Positions 26,169 through 35,012 of a stretch of 64,000 bases of DNA are shown here, piece after piece. The stretch's first letter is position 1. The number at the start of each line of letters is the position of its first letter. A program made the position numbers and the translations under genes. The notes under the pieces were generated by a model. It was given only the letters and a program-made list of their open reading frames with translations, had not been told where the DNA came from and made no database searches. The DNA comes from Ureibacillus acetophenoni (lineage in GTDB: Bacteria; Bacillota; Bacilli; Bacillales_A; Planococcaceae): positions 186,001-250,000 of the forward strand of contig NZ_OBQC01000001.1 of the NCBI RefSeq assembly GCF_900220965.1, read 5' to 3'.

Positions 26169-26242
26169 AATTGTGTGGGTACCAGGTACCCACACAATTT
26201 TGAATATTCAGAATTGTTTGCGTACCTGGTACGCAAACAATT
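26169..26242. repeat. Two perfect 31-nt REP-like palindromes between convergent genes
   Basis: Copy 1 (26169-26199) has arms AATTGTGTGGGTACC/GGTACCCACACAATT around A. Copy 2 (26212-26242) has arms AATTGTTTGCGTACC/GGTACGCAAACAATT around T. Both pair perfectly over 15 bp although their arms differ. With the flanking A and T runs they probably act as a bidirectional terminator for the vWA and membrane-protein genes; the second copy abuts the stop codon of the latter. Confidence 0.9.
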
Positions 26243-26740
26243 TTACCATGCCATGAAGCGGTCTTTCATTTTCATGAGTCCGTAGACGTAGAAGAAGATT
26301 CCACCAGTAATGTACATTAGAATGACGAATAGAATGGCTTTTGTTTGGTCTCCTGTCCAGCGGTAGAATAATCGATAGAAACTGTAAATCACTAATACCA
26401 TCAGGGCAATTGCTGCTAAAAATCCTAATACTGGTATGGCTGAAACAATGGCTAGACCAAAGTAGATTAATGTATATTTTAAAGCATCTGATTTGATTTC
26501 AGGGATGGTTGTTTTTTTGGATATGAGTGCAAATAAAACGTAAATATTGATGATCGGAATCCAACTGAAAACAGCTATCTCATTGAATCCGTTCGTATTT
26601 GCAGTATTTGAAAAAATAATGGCAGAAAGAATGTAAGCGATGAGTGCAAAAATCAAAAAGAACACAATGAATCCTAGAACAAACGCCATTAATGCTGCCA
26701 TATCCAAATACGCATACTCATTACCGTATTGTACGTTCAT
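26243..26740 (-). CDS. Multi-pass membrane protein of unknown function
   Basis: This 165-residue protein has about four hydrophobic segments (near residues 14-45, 53-70, 85-118 and 130-155) and little else. I chose the ATG at 26740 (MNVQYGNEY) because AGGGGGTGGAG lies just upstream; an in-frame GTG at 26749 falls within that Shine-Dalgarno sequence. The C-terminus (YGLMKMKDRFMAW) is charged. I do not recognise the family. It is convergent with the vWA gene, and a 21-bp phased repeat array lies upstream. Confidence 0.75.
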   Translation of the reverse strand: MNVQYGNEYAYLDMAALMAFVLGFIVFFLIFALIAYILSAIIFSNTANTNGFNEIAVFSWIPIINIYVLFALISKKTTIPEIKSDALKYTLIYFGLAIVSAIPVLGFLAAIALMVLVIYSFYRLFYRWTGDQTKAILFVILMYITGGIFFYVYGLMKMKDRFMAW

Positions 26741-26961
26741 TTTCTCCACCCCCTTCCATAACGAAATAAAGCCCGCACAAAATTTGAGCTACCCAGGACT
26801 TGAAGCCCATTTAGAACGACGGATAATTCACTATATGAACAGGTTCATACAAAAAATGACAAGAAGATTCATGAAGTTTTGGGATAAATAAGCAGGCGGA
26901 GGGGAGAGGAATATGTTTGTGATAGTGAGAAATAAAGGTACATAAATGAAAAATATGTGTT

Positions 26962-27137
26962 GGCGAATAATATTGATGTTTTGGCGATTAAGTCATGCAG
27001 ATTGGCGAATACCTTCAAGGATCTGACGAATATATTTGTTTATTATTCCAGAAATTCTAATCTAGGCAAATAAATCCTATGTTTTGGCAAATAGATCATG
27101 CAGATTGGCGAATCTATTTATCATTTTGGCGAATATC
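26962..27137 (+). repeat. 21-bp phased word array (TTGGCGAATA)
   Basis: The word TTGGCGAATA or close variants (TTGGCGATTA, CTGACGAATA, TAGGCAAATA) starts at 26960, 26981, 27002, 27023, 27063, 27084, 27105 and 27126. The spacing is 21 bp except for one 40-bp gap. A different word takes over 22-33 nt later (next entry). Non-coding. Confidence 0.85.
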
Positions 27138-27156
27138 TTCAGTCCAATCTCTTAAG

Positions 27157-27333
27157 TTCTAATAACTACTGAATATTTCTAAAAACCAATGTAGAAATTT
27201 TAATAACTAGTAGATTCTTTCTAATAACTTGTGCATATTTTCTAATAATCGGTCATATTTCTAATAACTTTCTAAAATTATCTAATAACTACATGAAGCT
27301 TTCTAATATTTAAAGATTTTTTTCTAATAAGCT
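27157..27333 (+). repeat. 21-bp phased word array (TTCTAATAAC)
   Basis: CTAATAAC or close variants start at 27159, 27179, 27200, 27221, 27242, 27261, 27282, 27303 and 27324. The spacing is 21 bp with two exceptions (20 and 19). The same word array recurs at 56879-57053. Non-coding and very AT-rich. Confidence 0.85.
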
Positions 27334-27367
27334 CTCATACCAATTTTTCAAAAGCACAGCCAAATAA

Positions 27368-27400
27368 AAAACCCCTCGAATTCACATCCGAGGGGTTAAA
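27368..27400 (-). terminator. Terminator of the LCP/tagU gene
   Basis: AACCCCTCG and CGAGGGGTT form a perfect 9-bp stem. On the minus strand it is followed by TTTTTTATTT, just after the stop codon. Confidence 0.85.
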
Positions 27401-27410
27401 CTTCATATGA

Positions 27411-28454
27411 TCATTCAATTTCGCTTGGACTGGCACTTTCACTTGGGTTAACACCTGAAAGATTCGAAGAGTCTTCAATTAATCCTAAATGACTTTTTAA
27501 TATGTTTTGCGTTTCAATTAAATGTTGTTGATCTAGTTCCCAAATATACGCACCTGTAGCTGGGTTTGATCCATTCTGACCATCAAGCGTCAATGTATCA
27601 ATTTGAGGGATTCCACCTATTAAGTATGCGAAGAATGATTTCATTTCCTCAAAGGTCATGTCCGTTTTCATGTTAGCACCGACAGCATCAATGATTGCGC
27701 CATAACTACCAATGGAAGTAATGTTTGCTGCTTTTTTAGCAATGGCTTTTAAAATTTCTTGCTGACGTTTCCCACGTTCAATATCGCTATCTAAATAACG
27801 AGTACGTGCTAAGGCTAACGCTTCACGTCCATCCAATGTATGGAAACCTTCTCGTAATTGAATTGTACGTTGGTCATTTTCATCAAGTTCTAAACGATCG
27901 TATGGAACTTCAATGTCAATTCCACCAACTGCATCAACTACATCGATGAATGCGTTAAAGTTCATCTTCACATAATAATCTACTGGAATGTCAAATAATT
28001 CTTCTACAGTTTCAATCGTAGCTAGTGTTCCACCAAATGCATGAGCATGTGTAATTTTATCTTTATAATTTAAATAAGGCACGTAAACAAATGAATCACG
28101 AGGAATACTTACTAACTTCACTGTTCTTGCTTCTTGGTTTAAGGTAGCTAATAACAAAGCATCCGAACGAGGATTTCCTAAACCAGCCTCTTGTCGGTTT
28201 TCGCTATCATCAACACCAATAAATAGAATAGATACGTTGTCCTGGGTTGGCTCTACAGCCGTTTCACGCTTCTCCGACTTTTCACGATCTTCTATTTCCT
28301 CATAGGCTTTATCTGCTGCTGTTTCTGCTTTTTTCGTTAAATAGACTGCGTATGTAGTTAAACAAATTAAAAGGGAGGCACAAAGTAGGACAAGTATTTT
28401 CAGTGCATATACGAAAGCGCCTTTTTTGCCCTTTTGCTGATTTGCTCTTTTCAT
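27411..28454 (-). CDS. tagU: LytR-CpsA-Psr (LCP) family protein, TagU-like
   Basis: This 347-residue membrane-anchored LCP ligase probably attaches teichoic-acid-type polymers to peptidoglycan. It has a basic N-terminus, one transmembrane helix (about 15-37) and an LCP domain from about residue 70. The domain motifs are ILFIGVDDSE, VKLVSIPRDSFVYVP, ITHAHAFGG and ALARTRYLDSDIERGKRQQ with the paired Arg residues. A Ser/Pro/Glu-rich tail follows (ESASPSEIE). I use tagU because the gene next to yvyE and degS in B. subtilis is tagU (yvhJ); the symbol rests on synteny. It has its own terminator, and yvyE lies 146 nt upstream on the same strand. Confidence 0.88.
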   Translation of the reverse strand: MKRANQQKGKKGAFVYALKILVLLCASLLICLTTYAVYLTKKAETAADKAYEEIEDREKSEKRETAVEPTQDNVSILFIGVDDSENRQEAGLGNPRSDALLLATLNQEARTVKLVSIPRDSFVYVPYLNYKDKITHAHAFGGTLATIETVEELFDIPVDYYVKMNFNAFIDVVDAVGGIDIEVPYDRLELDENDQRTIQLREGFHTLDGREALALARTRYLDSDIERGKRQQEILKAIAKKAANITSIGSYGAIIDAVGANMKTDMTFEEMKSFFAYLIGGIPQIDTLTLDGQNGSNPATGAYIWELDQQHLIETQNILKSHLGLIEDSSNLSGVNPSESASPSEIE

Positions 28455-28600
28455 TAAAATTCTCCTTATATATGAAAATAAATAGCTTATTTTCTATGCG
28501 AATGTTGATTCTTGCAATAATAAGTCAAAAAATGTCACGTATAAAATACTCATAAATTTAATTATACTACGTTGATAAAATTCAGTAAATAAATACTTTA

Positions 28601-29233
28601 CTATAAAACAAATTCAAGATACGTTTGATCGACTTTGTTCACGACAGCTTGACCATTCGTAATTTCCGTCATCCAGCTAGTGAAAGTTTCTTCTTCGTCA
28701 CTTAATACATAGACAAATATATCAACTTGGTCAGCGTATGCTATATTTTCCAAAATGTAGTGAGAAGATCGAATTTCATTTTCTACTTTTCCTAACCATG
28801 TATAGTCTATGGAAATTTTCAGTTGATGATGCAATTTTCTTTCCACTACTTGCGCAGCAGAAATTCCCTCTGTAGTGGCCTTCCCGTAAGCGCGGATTAA
28901 ACCGCCTCCACCAAGTTTTATACCACCAAAATATCTCGTTACAACAACTACTGTATCTTTCAAACCTTGTTTTTTGAGTACTTCTAACATAGGAACGCCT
29001 GCAGTTCCGCTAGGTTCCCCGTCATCATTGGCTTTTTGAATCTGATCGTTCTCCCCAACCATATAGCAAGAACAATTATGCGTTGCGGTAGGATGCATTT
29101 TTTTTATTTTATCAATAAACTGAATTGCCTCTTCTTCAGTTTCTGCACGATCCACATAAGCTATGAACCTTGATTTTGAGATGATTATTTCCTGTTCTCC
29201 AAAGCCTTTCACTGTTTTGTAATTTTTGAGCAT
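28601..29233 (-). CDS. yvyE: YigZ/IMPACT family protein (YvyE)
   Basis: This 210-residue cytoplasmic protein has an N-terminal UPF0029/IMPACT domain (about 1-110: GFGEQEIIISKSRFIAYVDRA split across the first strands, HPTATHNCSCYMVG, DDGEPSGTAG, YFGGIKLGGGGLIRAY) and a C-terminal ferredoxin-like DUF1949 domain (about 135-205). The family is tied to translation and stress in eukaryotes; its bacterial function is unclear. Its place directly upstream of, and divergent from, degS matches B. subtilis. Confidence 0.93.
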   Translation of the reverse strand: MLKNYKTVKGFGEQEIIISKSRFIAYVDRAETEEEAIQFIDKIKKMHPTATHNCSCYMVGENDQIQKANDDGEPSGTAGVPMLEVLKKQGLKDTVVVVTRYFGGIKLGGGGLIRAYGKATTEGISAAQVVERKLHHQLKISIDYTWLGKVENEIRSSHYILENIAYADQVDIFVYVLSDEEETFTSWMTEITNGQAVVNKVDQTYLEFVL

Positions 29234-29411
29234 ATTTAATTCTCCTTCGAATGTTAATATTATGTATATTTTACATTACAAATGTTTGTAATTTTTAACA
29301 AAGTGATAAAAAGTGATATAATAGTCTAGTACTAAAGTGTGTTTAATGTAAAATGAATTGTATAGCTTTTTTTACCTAGTTTGAGTTTTTACTGAAATGA
29401 GGATTAAAACC

Positions 29412-30578
29412 ATGTTTTCAAATGAAAAAATTGATATCGCTTCATTAGATGTAATCTTTAATCGAATGATAGATACAATTACAAATTCAAAGAATGATAT
29501 TTTTATTATAAGCGAACAAAGTCGAAGAAGCTTCGAACAAATGAAAATAGAGCTTGAATTTATTAAACAAAAAATAATTGTCACAATTAATGAAAGTGAC
29601 ATATTAGAACAAAAGTTAAGGTTAGCAAAAAATCGATTGGTTGAAGTAAGTAAATATTTCGATAAATATTCCGAAGAACAAGTTAGAGAGGCTTATGAAA
29701 ATGCAAACAATTTACAAATTAAGCTATCTCTTACTCGTGCCAACGAAAAACAGCTAAGGGAAAAGAGAGATGATATTGAACGACGTTTAAGAGATTTAAG
29801 TGATACAATCGAAAGGGCCGAACATATTGTCGACCAAGTTAACGTCGTTATTAATTATTTAACGTCAGATTTGAAAAATGTGAGTAGAGCTCTTGAAAAA
29901 GCGAAATTAAAACAAGATTTTGGTATAAAGATTATCGCTTCTCAAGAAAAGGAGCGAAAAAGGATCTCAAGAGAAATTCATGACGGTCCAGCTCAAATGA
30001 TGGCGAATGTTTTATTGCGTACTGATTTAATTGAAAGAACTTATCGAGAAAGAGGAATTGACTCAGCCATTAGAGAAATAAGAGAGTTAAAGGGAACAGT
30101 CCGTGATGCTTTGTCGGAAGTTCGTCGCATCATTTATGACTTACGACCAATGGCATTAGATGATTTAGGAATTGTTCCGACTTTAAGAAAGTATTTGTTA
30201 ACGACGATGGAATATAACAGCGGTGTACAAATACACTTTCAGTCAAATAATAATGGAGAGAGATTACCATCGGATTATGAAGTATCGATTTTTCGTTTAG
30301 TTCAAGAATCCGTAAACAATGCAATAAAACATGGCAATGCACGAGATATATGGGTTAAAATAGAATGGTTAAAAGAACATATAAATATCATTGTGAAAGA
30401 TAATGGTAATGGTTTTGAATTAAATACAATAAAAGACAAATCTTTTGGTTTAGTTGGTATGAAAGAACGGGTAGATTTATTAAAAGGAACTATGGAAATT
30501 AAAAGTAACGTTGGAGATGGGACCGTTATTTTATTTAAAATTCCACTCCACGAAATACAAGATCGTATAGGAACATAG
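29412..30578 (+). CDS. degS: Sensor histidine kinase DegS
   Basis: This is a cytoplasmic kinase of 388 residues from the chosen start. TGAGGA lies 8 nt before the ATG at 29412; an earlier in-frame ATG at 29397 has no good site. The N-terminal half is a long sensor coiled coil (about 20-175, with QLREKRDDIERRLRDLSDTI). The HisKA_3 domain carries the phosphorylated His in ISREIHDGPAQMM, followed by VRRIIYDLRPMALDDLG. The HATPase domain has the N box ESVNNAIKHG, DNGNGFEL and FGLVGMKERV. It would phosphorylate DegU, coded 71 nt downstream, to switch between motility, competence and exoenzyme production. Confidence 0.96.
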   Translation: MFSNEKIDIASLDVIFNRMIDTITNSKNDIFIISEQSRRSFEQMKIELEFIKQKIIVTINESDILEQKLRLAKNRLVEVSKYFDKYSEEQVREAYENANNLQIKLSLTRANEKQLREKRDDIERRLRDLSDTIERAEHIVDQVNVVINYLTSDLKNVSRALEKAKLKQDFGIKIIASQEKERKRISREIHDGPAQMMANVLLRTDLIERTYRERGIDSAIREIRELKGTVRDALSEVRRIIYDLRPMALDDLGIVPTLRKYLLTTMEYNSGVQIHFQSNNNGERLPSDYEVSIFRLVQESVNNAIKHGNARDIWVKIEWLKEHINIIVKDNGNGFELNTIKDKSFGLVGMKERVDLLKGTMEIKSNVGDGTVILFKIPLHEIQDRIGT

Positions 30579-30649
30579 GAACTTAAAATTGACAAAAAAC
30601 GTCTATAAATTAGATGTATGCGGAAATGTTAGTCTAGGGGGTAACAATT

Positions 30650-31324
30650 ATGACAAAAATTATTATTATCGATGACCACCAACTGTTTCGTGAAGGGGTT
30701 AAACGAATTTTAGATTTCGAGGACACGTTTGAAGTGGTTGCTGAAGGTGACGACGGAGCGGATATCGTTCGCTTATACCGTGAAGTTTTACCAGACGTTG
30801 TACTAATGGATATTAACATGCCAGGGAAAAATGGTGTCGATGCGACATCTGAGTTAGTAAAAGAATTCCCAGAAGCAAAAGTAATTATGCTTTCAATTCA
30901 TGATGATGAAAGCTACGTATCACATGCATTAAAATCAGGTGCATTAGGTTACATGTTAAAAGAAATGGATGCAGATGAAATCGTTGAAGCGATTAAAATC
31001 GTAGCAAATGGTGGTTCTTATTTACATCCAAAAGTAACGAAAAACCTAGTGGCTGAGTTCCGACGCTTAAGCGAACATGAAAATAAAGGCAATTTCCACC
31101 AAACAGAAATTCGTCGTCCATTCCACTTACTAACAAAACGTGAGTGTGAAGTTCTTCAATTATTAACTGATGGACAATCGAACCGTACAATCGGTGAAAC
31201 ATTATATATTTCTGAAAAAACGGTTAAAAACCACGTATCAAGCATTCTTCAAAAAATGAATGTGAACGACCGAACACAAGCTGTTGTTACTGCTATTAAA
31301 AATGGGTGGGTAGAAGTTCGTTAA
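30650..31324 (+). CDS. degU: Two-component response regulator DegU
   Basis: This 224-residue DNA-binding regulator has a receiver domain (1-120) with acidic pocket DD at 8-9, phospho-acceptor Asp54 in VLMDINMPG, and the conserved Lys in [13 protein letters not shown] LuxR/GerE-type HTH domain (about 155-220) has [15 protein letters not shown] and [20 protein letters not shown] precedes the ATG. It pairs with DegS and has its own terminator. Phospho-DegU and unphosphorylated DegU control exoenzymes, competence and flagella in B. subtilis, and the flagellar and comF genes lie just downstream here. Confidence 0.97.
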   Translation: MTKIIIIDDHQLFREGVKRILDFEDTFEVVAEGDDGADIVRLYREVLPDVVLMDINMPGKNGVDATSELVKEFPEAKVIMLSIHDDESYVSHALKSGALGYMLKEMDADEIVEAIKIVANGGSYLHPKVTKNLVAEFRRLSEHENKGNFHQTEIRRPFHLLTKRECEVLQLLTDGQSNRTIGETLYISEKTVKNHVSSILQKMNVNDRTQAVVTAIKNGWVEVR

Positions 31325-31639
31325 TTTCTATTAAACTCTTTATAGAATTGAGAAATTCCAATCTGTTATAGGTTGGAATTTTTTTATTGCCATAATATTG
31401 TGATATTTAGGTTATTTTAGGTAAAAATGCTACATGCTAGAATAAGCGCGAGAATTTTTTTGCAACTATTTAATTTGTGAAGCGTCATTAAATCCTGATA
31501 TGATTAAAGGTGCAAATTTCGTTTCAATATGGATTTGTATTATTCCAGTGAAAATTTCACTATTTTAGTTGAATAAGAGTAAGCCAATAGGCATAGGTCA
31601 GAAAGTATGCTACAATTGTGCATCGGGAGGATTAGGCAA
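31325..31639. other. Intergenic region degU to lipoprotein gene
   Basis: It contains the degU terminator and, at its right end, the lipoprotein Shine-Dalgarno sequence GGGAGG. I see no gene or clear promoter in the AT-rich remainder. Confidence 0.55.
31353..31387 (+). terminator. Terminator of degU
   Basis: AATTCCAATCT and AGGTTGGAATT form an 11-bp stem with a 5-nt loop and TTTTTTA after it. Confidence 0.85.
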
Positions 31640-32164
31640 ATGAGTAAATGGTTGATAGCTGTTTTTGCAGTGTTTATGCTTGCAGCTTGCAGTGATAAAG
31701 AACAACAAGTGAATCTTGCAGAAAATGAACAAATTATTGAAGAAGGTACAGTAGGTTTTGAAATCATGGGTGAAACAATTGAAGAAGCATCTGGTGTGCC
31801 TACTGAAGAGAAAGAATCTATTATTTCATCATTCGAAGAATATATTGCTTCATTTAACGCAAAAGACATCGATCGCTATGTGAACACACTTTCTAAAAAT
31901 CCACAAGGCTTCTCCATCGAAGACGATCAAGAAGCAGCAAAGATGGCGTTTGAACAATACGATATTACAAAAACCGCTTCAGACATCACTATTGTGAAAT
32001 ATAACGAAAACGAAGCACAAGTTTACGCCAACATCGTAACAGACATGACCGAACTTGCATCCGGCACAGAACTTCAAGACGAAGGCCGCCAAGTAACCGT
32101 TTTGGTCAAAGAAGATAATGCTTGGAAAGTAACGAGCATTTATTATATTGGAAATCAATTTTAA
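31640..32164 (+). CDS. Putative lipoprotein with NTF2-like domain
   Basis: This 174-residue secreted lipoprotein starts at the ATG at 31640 behind GGGAGG; the open frame extends 11 codons upstream without a site. The signal peptide ends in the lipobox MLAAC, giving a lipid-modified Cys near residue 17. The mature part (about 65-174) has an NTF2/SnoaL-like pattern: FEEYIASFNAKDIDRYVNTL, then alternating strands ending VKEDNAWKVTSIYYIG. The ligand is unknown. It sits between degU and degV, a position with no counterpart in B. subtilis. Confidence 0.75.
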   Translation: MSKWLIAVFAVFMLAACSDKEQQVNLAENEQIIEEGTVGFEIMGETIEEASGVPTEEKESIISSFEEYIASFNAKDIDRYVNTLSKNPQGFSIEDDQEAAKMAFEQYDITKTASDITIVKYNENEAQVYANIVTDMTELASGTELQDEGRQVTVLVKEDNAWKVTSIYYIGNQF

Positions 32165-32211
32165 ATATAGGATTTTCGCATAATTGTTGACATAGGAAGT
32201 AGAATAAGTAA

Positions 32212-32254
32212 AGCATTCCGCGGTTTGGGTGATTGCGGGGTGTTTTATTTTTTT
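32212..32254 (+). terminator. Terminator of the lipoprotein gene
   Basis: CATTCCGC and GCGGGGTG pair with G.T wobbles and are followed by TTTTATTTTTTT, about 70 nt after the stop. Confidence 0.65.
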
Positions 32255-32312
32255 GTGGGTGTGGAGCCGCGGGGCGTGGCGGCGCTGGTGCGAGGAGCGG
32301 TGGCGCGGGATT
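32255..32312. other. Short GC-rich patch
   Basis: About 55 bp are far richer in G and C (runs such as GCCGCGGGGCG and GGTGGCGCGG) than anything near it. It lies between the lipoprotein terminator and the start of a repeat array. No gene or RNA is recognised. Confidence 0.5.
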
Positions 32313-33098
32313 CGCAAATAAGACCGTGGATTTCGCAAATAGGGATGCGAGAATCGCAAGTAAAGTGTGAGATTTCACAAGTAACTTGTAATTCGCAAAT
32401 AAAATATCTGGAAACGCAAATAACTTACTAGAAATCGCAAATAGAAAAATGAAAACCGCAAGTAAACAATCAATAATCGCAAATAAATTAGAATTCGCAA
32501 ATTGATCATCAAAATTCGCATTCGCAAATAAGTGGTGAAATTTTCGCAAGTAACTTGCAATTCGCAAATAAAATATCCGGAACCGCAAATACCTTACTAT
32601 AAATCGCAAATGGACTTCCGGAATTCACAAGTAAAGAGTGAGATATCGCAAGTAACTTGCAATTCGCAAATAAAATATCCGGAACCGCAAACAACTTGCT
32701 AGAAATCGCAAATAGAAATATGAAAATCGCAAGTAAACAATCGATAATCGCAAGTAAATTAGAATTCGCAAATTAACATCCTGAATTCGCAAATTGATCA
32801 TCTAAAATCGCAAATGGACTTAAGGAATTCGCAAATAAAGTGTGAGAAATCGCAAGTAAATTGTAATTCACAAATTAACATCCGGAATTCGCAAATTGAT
32901 CATCTAAAATCGCAAATGGACTTAAGGAATTCGCAAGTAAAGAGTGAGATATCGCAAGTAACTTGCAATTCGCAAATAAAACATCCGGAACCGCAAATAA
33001 CTTACTAGAAATCACAAATAGTAATATGAAAATCGCAAGTAAATCAAAATTCGCAAATAAAGTATGAGAATTCGCAAGTAACAATCACGATTTACAAG
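32313..33098 (+). repeat. 21-bp phased word array (CGCAARTAA), second copy
   Basis: CGCAAATAA and CGCAAGTAA words (some CACAAGTAA) start at 32313, 32334, 32355, 32376, 32394, 32415, 32436, 32457, 32478, 32496, 32517 and onward. The spacings are 21 bp with recurrent 18-bp steps, as in the array at 8765. Longer blocks repeat within the array. It fills the space between the lipoprotein and degV genes. Open frames across it lack ribosome sites. Confidence 0.9.
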
Positions 33099-33248
33099 TA
33101 TGCGATTTATCAAAGATGTAATGGTGCTAAAATCACGTTTTCTAGCCTAATTTTCTATTGAAAAAACTATTATCAATTTAAGATATATTAAAAGTTCACA
33201 ACATGACATTTGTCATGTAAACTATTACCAAGGGGAGTGGTGAAATTA

Positions 33249-34094
33249 ATGAAAATTGCGGTCGTAACCGATAGTACAGCGTATTTAACGCATGAGGAAA
33301 GAGAAAAATATAACATTCATGTCATACCTTTAAGCGTAACACTTGAAGAAGGCGCTTTTGAGGAAGAGGTCGAAATCTCAACAACTGAATTTTACAATAA
33401 AGTGAAAAAAGCAAAAGTGTTCCCAAAAACAACGCAGCCAGCTGTTGGAAAGTTTGTGGAACTTTATGAAGCACTTGCAAAAGACCATGATGATGTCATT
33501 TCAATTCATCTATCAAGTGGAATTAGCGGAACTTACCAAGGAGCTGTACAAGCTGGGGAAATGGTCGAAGGTATTGAAGTTTATGCCTTTGACAGCGAAA
33601 TTTCTTGTGCACCACAAGCGTTTTACGCAAAAAAAGCAAGTGAGATGGCGAAAAACGGCGCTTCTGTGGAAGAAATTCTAGCCAAGCTTGAAGATTTAAA
33701 AACTAAAACGAAAGCCTATTTCGTTGTAGACGACTTATCACACTTACAACGAGGTGGACGTCTTTCGTCTGCAGCTGCAATCGTAGGTGGACTATTACAA
33801 ATCAAACCAGTCCTAAACTTTGAAAATAAAGTAATCGTTCCTTTCGAAAAAATCCGTACAAAGAAAAAAGCTTTAAAACGCGTTGAAGAACTTTTAGCCG
33901 AAGACACTAAAAACTATGAACGTTTAGAAGGCGTTGTCATTCATGCAAACGCTGAAGCAGAAGGCAAAGCGTGGATGAATGAACTTGCTGCCAAATATCC
34001 AAACGTAGATTTCCATTTAAGCTACTTCGGTCCAGTAATCGGTACGCATTTAGGTGAAGGATCACTTGGATTGACTTGGGTAGAGAAGAACTAG
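33249..34094 (+). CDS. DegV family fatty-acid-binding protein
   Basis: This protein of about 281 residues belongs to the DegV/FakB family, which presents fatty acids to the kinase FakA. It has VVTDSTAYLTHEER at the N-terminus, the fatty-acid-contacting VFPKTTQPAVGKFVE and HLSSGISGTYQGA motifs, and VDDLSHLQRGGRLS. I chose the ATG at 33249; AAGGGGAG upstream would also allow a GTG at 33240. Its place after degU and before comFA corresponds to yviA of B. subtilis. No fakA is in the window. Confidence 0.9.
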   Translation: MKIAVVTDSTAYLTHEEREKYNIHVIPLSVTLEEGAFEEEVEISTTEFYNKVKKAKVFPKTTQPAVGKFVELYEALAKDHDDVISIHLSSGISGTYQGAVQAGEMVEGIEVYAFDSEISCAPQAFYAKKASEMAKNGASVEEILAKLEDLKTKTKAYFVVDDLSHLQRGGRLSSAAAIVGGLLQIKPVLNFENKVIVPFEKIRTKKKALKRVEELLAEDTKNYERLEGVVIHANAEAEGKAWMNELAAKYPNVDFHLSYFGPVIGTHLGEGSLGLTWVEKN

Positions 34095-34154
34095 TTAAGG
34101 ATTTATTTAATTTTTCCCTAATTAAAATGCAATTATATTATAAAATTTATAGAA

Positions 34155-34188
34155 CAAAGCCTCTGTTGTTAAAACAGGGGTTTTTTGT
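34155..34188 (+). terminator. Terminator of the degV-family gene
   Basis: CCTCTGTT and AACAGGGG form an 8-bp stem followed by TTTTTT. Confidence 0.8.
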
Positions 34189-34260
34189 ATTTAATAAGCT
34201 TTATTTATTACTAAAAGGAGAAATAAGAATGGTTGCACAGCAATAGTAGGAGTTCAATAA

Positions 34261-34980
34261 GACAAAAGAAGTTGGACAATTGATTGAACTGTCCCGTAGA
34301 AGCGTTCTATGAGACAAAAGGAGCTGGAAAATTGGTTGAACTGTCTCGTAGAAGCGATGTATGAGACAAAAGAGGCTAGAAAATAGGTTGAATTGTCCCG
34401 TAGAACCGTTCTATGAGACAAAAGGGGATGGAAAATTGGTTGAACTGTCCCGTAGAAGCGTTCTATGAGACAAAAGGAATTGGAAAATTGGTTGAATTGT
34501 CCCGTAGAAGCGATCTATGAGACAAAAGAGGCTGGAAAATAAGTTGAATTGTCCCGTAGAAGCATTCTATGAGACAAAAGGCGTTGGAAAATAAGTTGAA
34601 CTGTCCCGTGGAAGCGATCTATGAGACAAAAGAGGCTGGAAAATAAGTTGAACTGTCCCGTAGAACCGTTCTATGAGACAAAAGGAGCTGGAAAATTGGT
34701 TGAACTGTCTCGTAGAAGCGATCTATGAGACAAAAGGGGTTGGAAAATTGGTTGAACTGTCCCGTAGAAGCGTTCTATGAGACAAAAGGAGCTGGAAAAT
34801 TGGTTGAACTGTCCCGTAGAAGCGATCTATGAGACAAAAGGGGTTGGAAAATTGGTTGAACTGTCCCGCGTAGAAGCGTTCTATGAGACAAAAGGGGATG
34901 GAAAAATAGTAGAACTGTCGCGTAGAAGCATTATATGAGACAAAAGAGGTTAGAAAACTAGCTAGATTGTCCAATAAAAG
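34261..34980 (+). repeat. 52-bp direct repeat array, about 14 units
   Basis: Units begin at GACAAAAG (34261, 34313, 34365, 34417, 34469, 34521 and so on to 34939). The period is exactly 52 bp apart from one 2-nt insertion near 34868. Each unit contains TGGAAAAT, TTGAACTGTCCCGTAGAAGCG and a following TATGA; the unit opening GAGACA and the TGTCTC/TGTCCC motif are partly complementary. It fills the gap between the degV-family gene and comFA. No gene is called. Confidence 0.9.
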
Positions 34981-35012
34981 TAACTTAAATATAAAATGTT
35001 GGAGGGTGAACT

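Noticed and set aside
32106-33084. Several frames of 60-170 codons in the second CGCAARTAA array
   Set aside because: They are repeat-driven, lack start signals, and overlap each other on both strands.
34723-34974. Minus-strand 83-codon frame in the 52-bp array
   Set aside because: It is a repeat product without a ribosome site.
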